This document shows positions 28,602-34,952 of a stretch of 34,952 nt of DNA, in pieces (position 1 is the first letter of the stretch; each line of letters starts with the position of its first letter). Origin of the DNA: an uncultured Lachnospiraceae bacterium (GTDB taxonomy: Bacteria > Bacillota > Clostridia > Lachnospirales > Lachnospiraceae). The stretch spans positions 1 to 34,952 of the forward strand of contig CATJJD010000203.1 in assembly GCA_949740385.1 (NCBI GenBank), given 5' to 3'. The notes under the pieces were generated by a model that worked only from the letters and a program-made list of their open reading frames with translations, was not told where the DNA came from and made no database searches. The translations under genes and the position numbers were made by a program.

Positions 28602-28618
28602 ACAGAACAGACAGCTGA

Positions 28619-28656
28619 AATGCCGCTGCAGAAAGGAACGCTTCTGCAGCGGCATT
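28619..28656. terminator. Perfect 15-bp hairpin between convergent GH3 and ubiA genes
   Basis: AATGCCGCTGCAGAA (28619-28633), 8-nt loop, TTCTGCAGCGGCATT (28642-28656). Confidence 0.65.
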
Positions 28657-28732
28657 CTCGTCATATCTGAAGGGAATCCTCATTTTGCAATACAAATATT
28701 TTCAATCACACGGCAGCGTTCAGCATCATTTA

Positions 28733-29644
28733 TTAAAAATTCCTGACGACTCCCCCAAGAAAAACAGAAAAGCAGTACGCGCTCATCAGAACGATATAGT
28801 TTTGAACAGCCGTAATAAACGTTTCCGATTTTATCTGCTTTTTGCAGAAGCCGCTGATGTTTTTCTGTATGACCGGAAACGTCAGAAGATACAGAAGACA
28901 AACCGGGTGCAGCATTCCAAGAACTACCATGAGACAGGGCGCGAGATATGCGATATAATAGAGGCCGGCAAAGAGCGCAAGCGCGTGTTTTACCCCGATA
29001 AAGAAGGGCAGTGTAAACCGCTTTGCCTTCACGTCGGCCTCCACATCGCAGATGTTGTTGGCCAGCATGATGTTGGCGGTGAGGCATGTGGGAACAACGC
29101 ACAGCAGAAGCAGCGTGAGCAATTCAAACGGCACAACGGTGAGGGTGACCGCATCGGAGGCGAAGGTCAGCGTGAGGAGCGTTCCTTTTGGCGCATTCAT
29201 GTAGAAAAGCAGAAAGGGAATCAGCGTGCCCTGAAAAATGCCGGAGAACACTTCTCCCAGCGGAAGCCTCGAGATCGGCACCGGCCCGTAGGTGTAGCAG
29301 ACGCCGCACGCAAAGCAGAGTATGCCTGTGATAAGCACGACAGCGTCCGTACACCAGGCCAGATACAGGCCCAGTCCCGCGCTGACCGCAAACATGACAA
29401 ATATGGCAATCAGGGCAGGACGCCTCGGCAGCGGGAGCATTTCCGGGTAGTCTCTGCTGTCGATGTAGTTGTTGATGGCGGTTGTCGTCAGATCAAAAAG
29501 AAACATGGATAAGAAGAACACCGCCGTCAGGCGGGCATTGACGGGCTGTCCGGAGTAAAATAAAAATGCCAGTGTAATCAGAAAAGCGAATACACTGGTA
29601 ATTTTAGTCATAATCTCGACGTATTTAAAAAAATTTTTAATCAT
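28733..29644 (-). CDS. dmkA: UbiA-family prenyltransferase (MenA/DmkA-like)
   Basis: Asp-rich motifs 'NNYIDSRDYPE' and 'NNICDVEADVKAKRFTLP', multiple TM segments, RBS AAGGAGC. Symbol is by analogy with the Listeria EET locus. Confidence 0.82.
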   Translation of the reverse strand: MIKNFFKYVEIMTKITSVFAFLITLAFLFYSGQPVNARLTAVFFLSMFLFDLTTTAINNYIDSRDYPEMLPLPRRPALIAIFVMFAVSAGLGLYLAWCTDAVVLITGILCFACGVCYTYGPVPISRLPLGEVFSGIFQGTLIPFLLFYMNAPKGTLLTLTFASDAVTLTVVPFELLTLLLLCVVPTCLTANIMLANNICDVEADVKAKRFTLPFFIGVKHALALFAGLYYIAYLAPCLMVVLGMLHPVCLLYLLTFPVIQKNISGFCKKQIKSETFITAVQNYIVLMSAYCFSVFLGGVVRNF

Positions 29645-29692
29645 GAAAGCTCCTTTATATTTTCAGAGGTTATGAATTATTTGCCAGAAGCC

Positions 29693-29721
29693 ATTGTAGC
29701 ACCGCATTCAGAAATTTGCAA
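29693..29721 (-). promoter_or_regulatory. Promoter for the UbiA-family gene
   Basis: Reverse strand TTGCAA (29716-29721), 17 bp, extended -10 TGCTACAAT (TACAAT at 29693-29698). Confidence 0.6.
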
Positions 29722-29812
29722 TAGTACAATTTGTGAAATATGCTTATACTATAGTGAATATGGCGATGCAGGAAGATAATAACAGGAAAAGCTGTATCAG
29801 GTGAAAATGTTA

Positions 29813-29841
29813 TTGGCATTTTTACAGAAATATGATATTAT
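29813..29841 (+). promoter_or_regulatory. Promoter for the ndh2-led operon
   Basis: TTGGCA (29813-29818), 17 bp, extended -10 TGATATTAT (TATTAT at 29836-29841). Confidence 0.65.
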
Positions 29842-29915
29842 CTTCTTTCAATCTGATTTGGGGCAGAAATGAGTATTGAAACAGAAAAATATGAATAATG
29901 GAGAAGGAGAAAATC

Positions 29916-31892
29916 ATGACGAACATCGTAGTGATTGGCGCCGGCTACGCGGGCGTTCTGGCCACTAAAAAGCTTGAGAAAAAGCTCCGAAAGCAGGGGG
30001 CTGCCGGAGACACTCAGATCACACTGATCGACAGGCACCCTTACCACACGATGCTGACAGAGCTTCACGAGGTTGCGGCGTGCCGTGTAGGTGAGGAAAG
30101 TGTTAAGCTGAATCTGGAACAGATTTTTGCGGGGAGAAAAGTCAATGTTGTTCTGGATACCGTGACCGGTATTCAATTTGAGAAAAATAAGGTCGTCGGA
30201 AAGAACGGTGCGTATTCCTACGACTACCTGATTCTGGCAGCTGGTTCCAAACCGACCTATTTTGGGGTGGAGGGCGCAGAGGAACACAGCTACACACTCT
30301 GGTCCTATGATGACGCGGTGCGGCTGAGAGACCGCATTCACGACTGCTTTCGTCTTGCCGCAGACGAGACGGACGATAAGAAGCGGCGGGAGCTTCTGAC
30401 CTTCTATGTGGTGGGCGCAGGTTTCACCGGCGTTGAGATGATCGGAGAGCTGGCGGAGTACGTGCCGATTCTGTGTAAGCGGTTCCACATTAAGCGGGAA
30501 GAGGTAAAGCTTGTGGACGTGGACGGACTGTCCCGTCCGGTGCCGGTTCTCCCGGAGAAGCTCTCCGGCAGGGTGGAGCGCAGGCTCACGAAGATGGGCG
30601 TGGACGTGGTGATGAACGCCAGCGTGGTGGGCGTGGGAGAGAACTTCATCCGGTTAAAGCAGAAGGATTCGGTCAGCCAGTACGCGGCCGGCACCGTAAT
30701 CTGGACCGCCGGTATCGAGAGCGCAGAGATCACGGCGGACGCGGCAAAGGAGCTTAAGAGCGCAGGCAGAGGAAGAATCGAGGTTGATTCCTGTTTAAGA
30801 AGCGTCGATCACGAGAATGTGTATGTGATCGGTGACAATATGTTTTACACGGCTCCGGGTGAGGAGCGCCCGGTACCGCAGATGGTTGAGAATGCGGAGC
30901 ACAGCGCGGACACCGCGGCAAACAATATTGCGGCCGCAGTCACGAAAAAGGGCAGCATGGAGGAGTACAATCCGAAGTTCCACGGCATTATGGTGTGCGT
31001 GGGCGGCCGCTGGGGAACCGCAAGGGGCGGTCTGGCCAGTCACCAGATAAATTTTGTCTCGTTTTTCGCCATGTTTGCAAAGCACTTTATCAACATTATA
31101 TACTTTATACAGGTTATGGGCTGGGCGAAGGTGTGGAGCTACCTGACCCATGAGATCTTTACCATCCGAAACAGGAGAAGCTTTGTAGGAGGGCATTTCT
31201 CCAACCGGACGCCGAGCTTTCTTCTCGTGCCGCTTCGGCTGTGGCTTGGCGCGGTGTGGGTGTTTGAGGCGGTCATGAAGATCGTGGAGGGCTGGTTTGA
31301 GAAACCGATGCTTAAAGATTTCTTCGGTTATGCGGACAGCTGGTACGACTCGATTATACGAAGCTATTTCGGCCTTGCCCCGGCGGTGGATGCGACGGCA
31401 GGCGCAACCGCGGACGCCGCGGCGGCGGAAACGGCAGCAAGTGTCGGCACTCTGCTTTTAGACTGGGATTTCGGGCTGTTTGAGACCATATTCGTAAGCG
31501 GAAAAGAGCTGGCACACTCCACGCTGGCGGACTACGCATTTAAGCTGAACGTGCCGTTTGTGAACTGGTCCATCGACAATATCGTGCTGGCCAGCGACGG
31601 CATGCAGGTATTTATGCAGGTTGTCATTGTGCTGCTGGAGCTGGCAATCGGACTGGGGCTTATCGGCGGCCTGTTTACATTCCCCTGCTCGGCGGTCTCC
31701 ATCATCCTGCAGTTTATGTTCCTGACAACGACAGGACTGTATTTAAACGGTGTCTGGATGATCTTTGCAAGCACTGCACTGCTCGTCGGCGCAGGCTACA
31801 CAATCGGATTTGACTATTACGTGGGACCGTTTTTAAAGAAGCACTGGAAAAACATAAAATGGGTAAAGAGGTGGTATCTCTATAATGACTGA
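29916..31892 (+). CDS. ndh2: Type II NADH dehydrogenase with C-terminal membrane domain (EET Ndh2-like)
   Basis: FAD/NAD motifs 'IVVIGAGYAGVLA' and 'VVGAGFTGVEMIGELAEYV', 'NVYVIGDN'; C-terminal third has several TM segments (DoxX-like). ATG 29916 after GGAGAAGGAG. Confidence 0.9.
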   Translation: MTNIVVIGAGYAGVLATKKLEKKLRKQGAAGDTQITLIDRHPYHTMLTELHEVAACRVGEESVKLNLEQIFAGRKVNVVLDTVTGIQFEKNKVVGKNGAYSYDYLILAAGSKPTYFGVEGAEEHSYTLWSYDDAVRLRDRIHDCFRLAADETDDKKRRELLTFYVVGAGFTGVEMIGELAEYVPILCKRFHIKREEVKLVDVDGLSRPVPVLPEKLSGRVERRLTKMGVDVVMNASVVGVGENFIRLKQKDSVSQYAAGTVIWTAGIESAEITADAAKELKSAGRGRIEVDSCLRSVDHENVYVIGDNMFYTAPGEERPVPQMVENAEHSADTAANNIAAAVTKKGSMEEYNPKFHGIMVCVGGRWGTARGGLASHQINFVSFFAMFAKHFINIIYFIQVMGWAKVWSYLTHEIFTIRNRRSFVGGHFSNRTPSFLLVPLRLWLGAVWVFEAVMKIVEGWFEKPMLKDFFGYADSWYDSIIRSYFGLAPAVDATAGATADAAAAETAASVGTLLLDWDFGLFETIFVSGKELAHSTLADYAFKLNVPFVNWSIDNIVLASDGMQVFMQVVIVLLELAIGLGLIGGLFTFPCSAVSIILQFMFLTTTGLYLNGVWMIFASTALLVGAGYTIGFDYYVGPFLKKHWKNIKWVKRWYLYND

Positions 31893-32844
31893 TTTGTCAC
31901 GTAACTATCAAACTGCCTTTGAAAAAACGAAAGAAGAGATTGACCGGGTTCTTTTGTCGGCGCCGTCTCTGATTTGCACCTGCACCTCGCACCTGACCTT
32001 ATCCCACGGCAAATTTGTCCGCGCCAGGGCGTTGCTTGCCTGTGCGCTGGACGAGGACGGATGTATCTGCAGGGATGCGGTGGTCTTCGCCGCGGCAATC
32101 GAGCTTCTTCATCTGGCGACACTGGTCCACGACGATATTATAGACGATGCAAATCTGCGGAGAGGCATTGCGACGCTGCAGAAGCGGTTCGGAAAGAAAA
32201 CCGCCGTCATATGCGGAGATTATCTGCTGGCGGCAGCGTTAAGGGAGCTTGCACAGGTCGAGGATAAGGATAAATACAGAAATGTTGACATGCCGGACTA
32301 CGTGCAGCAGATCTGTATGGGAGAACTCAGACAGAACATGAACAACTACAACTACAGTCTGTCCATGTTTCGTTATTTAAGCATTATCAACCGAAAGACG
32401 GCGGCGCTGTTTGAGGCATCTTATTTTGCGGGAGCCATAATCAGCGAACAGGATGAGAACAGGCTTCGCCTCTACCGCAGGCTCGGCAGATACACGGGCA
32501 TTATTTTCCAGCTGACGGACGACTGCATCGACTACGAGTGCGATGCGAATACAGCCAAAAAAAACGTGCAGCTGGACTATGAGCAGGGCGTCATCACCCT
32601 CCCGGTTATCTATACCTTCAGCAGTCAGCCGGAGCTAAGAGCGCGGGCCGAGGCGAAAGAGCTCCCGACGGAGGAGCTTCTCTCGGAAGTAAAGAAGAGC
32701 GGAGGTATCGATTTCACCCATCGGACTGCCGGGCGCTATTACGGGAAAGCCAAAGCGGCATTAACGGAGCTTGGGCTTTCCCGGCAGAAGGAGGAGCTTT
32801 TAGGGGAATTGCTGGACAGGTCCTACTGCGGACTGAAAAAATAG
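31885..32844 (+). CDS. dmkB: Polyprenyl diphosphate synthase
   Basis: FARM 'LVHDDIIDDANLRRG', SARM 'QLTDDCIDYECD'; start overlaps the ndh2 stop by 8 nt. Symbol by analogy with EET loci. Confidence 0.88.
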   Translation: MTDLSRNYQTAFEKTKEEIDRVLLSAPSLICTCTSHLTLSHGKFVRARALLACALDEDGCICRDAVVFAAAIELLHLATLVHDDIIDDANLRRGIATLQKRFGKKTAVICGDYLLAAALRELAQVEDKDKYRNVDMPDYVQQICMGELRQNMNNYNYSLSMFRYLSIINRKTAALFEASYFAGAIISEQDENRLRLYRRLGRYTGIIFQLTDDCIDYECDANTAKKNVQLDYEQGVITLPVIYTFSSQPELRARAEAKELPTEELLSEVKKSGGIDFTHRTAGRYYGKAKAALTELGLSRQKEELLGELLDRSYCGLKK

Positions 32845-32922
32845 TTATTTATCCGGCCATACCGCCGGACAGCTATTAAAGATTACAAAGGTATGGTGAA
32901 AGAAAACAGGGAGAACAGCTTT

Positions 32923-34107
32923 ATGAAGAAAAGACTTGCAGTATTACTTGGGATATCGTTTATGTTGTCCGCGCTTTCGGGCTGTACGAACAGGACGGCG
33001 GATGATGTGGCCGGAATTACCGCGGACAACACAACGACGGAAAGCCAGACGCCGGATAACGGCACGGCCGGCGGCGATACGGCCGGCGGAAACAGCGAGA
33101 CGGAGAACGTCCCGGCAGACGAGGGAACGGAAGCCGACGGAACGGCCGGCAGCACACCGACGGAAGGCGCCTTAAAGACAGGCCTTGCGCTTGTGACCGG
33201 CGTGGAAAGCTCTGCTGACGCTTCCGCGGACGCGGAGGGCATTGCGCAGGCGGATGCAATGATCGCGGCAGTCACCGTTGACGCGGACGGAAAGATTGCG
33301 GAGTGCGTGATTGACTGCGCACAGACGGTTGTAACCTTTGGGGCAGACGGAAAAATCACGGCGGACCTTACGGCGGACTTCCCTACGAAGAACGAGCTGG
33401 GACGAGACTACGGCATGAATCAGGCTTCCTCCATCGGAAAAGACTGGAATGAGCAGGCGGCAGCTTTTGCGGCTTACTGCGTGGGCAAGACGGCGGATGA
33501 GGTGAAGGGTATTGCGGTTGCGGAAGGCAAGGCGGCGGACGCGGATCTTGCGGCAGGCTGCACCCTCTACATCGGCGGATTCCAGGAGGTTGTTGCGCAG
33601 GCGGTTGCCAATGCGGTTCCGATGAGCGCGCAGCCGGGCGATAAGCTTGGTCTTGGCGTTACGACAAACATTGCAAAGTCGAAGGATGCAACTGCAGACG
33701 AGAACGGTCTTGCAGAGGCTTACACTACCGTTACCGCGGTGACCGTAAATGCGGACGGCTATATCACAAGCGCAGTCATTGACGCGGTTCAGGCAGATGT
33801 GAATTTTGACGCATCCGGAAAGATTACATCCGACATCAACGCGGCGGTTGATTCCAAGAACACGCTGGGCGACAGCTACGGCATGAAGGCGGCTTCCTCC
33901 ATCGGAAAAGAGTGGAACGAGCAGGCGGCGGCATACGCGCAGTATGCGGTCGGCAAAACCGTGGATGAGGTAAACGGCACGGCAGTGACAGAGGGTGTTC
34001 CTTCTGACGCGGACCTTGCGGCTTCCGTGACGATCCATATCACGGACTTCAACACTATCATCACAAAGGCAGTAAACAGCGCAAAACAGGCAGAAAGCAT
34101 CAAATAA
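32923..34107 (+). CDS. pplA: FMN-binding-domain lipoprotein with two tandem modules (PplA-like)
   Basis: ATG 32923 after GGGAG; lipobox 'LSALSGC'; long Thr/Gly/Asp-rich linker; two homologous modules, each with SSIGK[DE]WNEQAAA and a flavinylation-like motif (DLAAGCT, DLAASVT). Confidence 0.82.
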   Translation: MKKRLAVLLGISFMLSALSGCTNRTADDVAGITADNTTTESQTPDNGTAGGDTAGGNSETENVPADEGTEADGTAGSTPTEGALKTGLALVTGVESSADASADAEGIAQADAMIAAVTVDADGKIAECVIDCAQTVVTFGADGKITADLTADFPTKNELGRDYGMNQASSIGKDWNEQAAAFAAYCVGKTADEVKGIAVAEGKAADADLAAGCTLYIGGFQEVVAQAVANAVPMSAQPGDKLGLGVTTNIAKSKDATADENGLAEAYTTVTAVTVNADGYITSAVIDAVQADVNFDASGKITSDINAAVDSKNTLGDSYGMKAASSIGKEWNEQAAAYAQYAVGKTVDEVNGTAVTEGVPSDADLAASVTIHITDFNTIITKAVNSAKQAESIK

Positions 34108-34110
34108 CGG

Positions 34111-34140
34111 GGGGAGCGCGTTACGCGCGCTCCCCTTATC
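34111..34140 (+). terminator. Hairpin between pplA-like and apbE genes (partial terminator/stabiliser)
   Basis: GGGGAGCGCG (34111-34120), loop TTACG, CGCGCTCCCC (34126-34135), then TTATCTTTC. Confidence 0.55.
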
Positions 34141-34158
34141 TTTCAAACAGGAAAAATT

Positions 34159-34952
34159 ATGAATCGAATGAAAAAAGCCGGAATTGTGATTGTCTTTGCA
34201 GTGCTGATTGCCATTGCAGTGCGGTATAATACGTCAAAGGAGCTGACGCGTTATACGGCATCCTTTTTGAATGTATTTGATACGAAGACTGATATTGTAG
34301 GGTACGGAACGAGCGAGGCGGCATTTACAGAGCAGGTGGAGCTGCTTAAGGAAAAGCTTCTGTACTACCATGAGCTCTACGATATTTACCACAATTATGA
34401 CGGTGTGAACAACATAAAAACGATCAATGACAATGCGGGGATCGGCCCGGTTGCGGTAGACCCTGAGATTATCGGACTGCTGCAGTTCTGCGTGGAGATG
34501 TACGACAGAACCGGCGGGCAGGTCAACATCGCCATGGGCAGCGTGCTTCGTGTATGGCACGAGTACCGGGAGGCGGGAAACAACAATCCTTCCTCGGCCC
34601 GCCTGCCGAAGGAGGAGGAGATCCGGGAAGCCGCGGAGCACACGGACATTGGGGAGCTCGTCATTGACGAGGCGGCGTCCACGGTCTATCTGAGGGACCC
34701 CGGGATGTCTCTGGATGTGGGAAGCATCGGCAAGGGGTATGCGCTGCAGCGGGTCGCGGAGTACGCGAGAGAGCTGGGAATGGAGCATCTGCTCCTTAGC
34801 GTGGGAGGAAATGTCTGTGCCGTCGGAGCCCGTCTGGACGGGAGCCTGTGGAGGCTCGGGGTGCAGAACCCGGACACCGAAAGCGAGGAACCGTACATCC
34901 GAAAGGTGGATCTGGCGGATTGCTGTATTGTGACAAGCGGCAATTACCAGCG
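34159..34952 (+). CDS. apbE: ApbE-family FMN transferase (FmnB-like), 3' truncated by window end; not in ORF track
   Basis: Open frame ATG 34159 to window end: N-terminal TM anchor, 'GGQVNIAMGSVLRVWHEYR', 'SLDVGSIGKGYALQRVAEY', 'LLSVGGNVCAVG', 'CCIVTSGNYQ'. Confidence 0.92.
   Translation, partial: MNRMKKAGIVIVFAVLIAIAVRYNTSKELTRYTASFLNVFDTKTDIVGYGTSEAAFTEQVELLKEKLLYYHELYDIYHNYDGVNNIKTINDNAGIGPVAVDPEIIGLLQFCVEMYDRTGGQVNIAMGSVLRVWHEYREAGNNNPSSARLPKEEEIREAAEHTDIGELVIDEAASTVYLRDPGMSLDVGSIGKGYALQRVAEYARELGMEHLLLSVGGNVCAVGARLDGSLWRLGVQNPDTESEEPYIRKVDLADCCIVTSGNYQ

Noticed and set aside
28685-29512. 275-aa + strand ORF
   Set aside because: Opposite the UbiA gene, which has Asp-rich motifs, an RBS and a promoter; this ORF is charged low-information sequence.
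33172-34146. 324-aa antisense ORF
   Set aside because: Opposite the FMN-binding lipoprotein; Arg/Cys-rich mirror of its repeats.
1-34952. CRISPR arrays, tRNA/rRNA genes, transposases, phage genes
   Set aside because: Nothing matching these was recognised on reading; a dedicated tool run would be needed to exclude small RNAs.

Overview
This window looks like a carbohydrate-utilisation region of a Lachnospiraceae-like Firmicute (taxonomy is inferred from gene style, not measured). It is followed by the start of what reads as a flavin-based extracellular electron transfer (FLEET/EET) locus. Part 1 (1-5.2 kb): GH43-like glycosidase (5' truncated), CUT1 solute-binding lipoprotein and two LplB/YtcP-type permeases, with no ATPase. 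Part 2 (5.2-9.5 kb): AraC regulator, divergent acetyl-xylan-esterase-like hydrolase and GH3. A MazF/PemK toxin remnant lies at about 9.54-9.70 kb. Part 3 (9.9-19.3 kb): type-B carboxylesterase, second CUT1 permease pair, membrane-bound AraC regulator, second solute-binding lipoprotein and a lipoprotein esterase. Part 4 (19.3-28.6 kb): an AraC regulator fused to a GH39 glycosidase domain, divergent from a CUT2 operon (ATPase, permease, binding protein, permease) ending in a GH3. Part 5 (28.7-34.95 kb): UbiA prenyltransferase, divergent from NDH-2 with a C-terminal membrane domain, polyprenyl synthase, a tandem FMN-binding lipoprotein (PplA-like) and ApbE (open at the window end, absent from the ORF track). 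The most interesting observations are the EET locus, the regulator-glycosidase fusion beside a symmetric operator candidate, a duplicated AraC-type operator/promoter module in the first CUT1 cluster, and the toxin remnant. No tRNA, rRNA, CRISPR array or transposase was recognised. All homology calls come from reading motifs; no database search was run.
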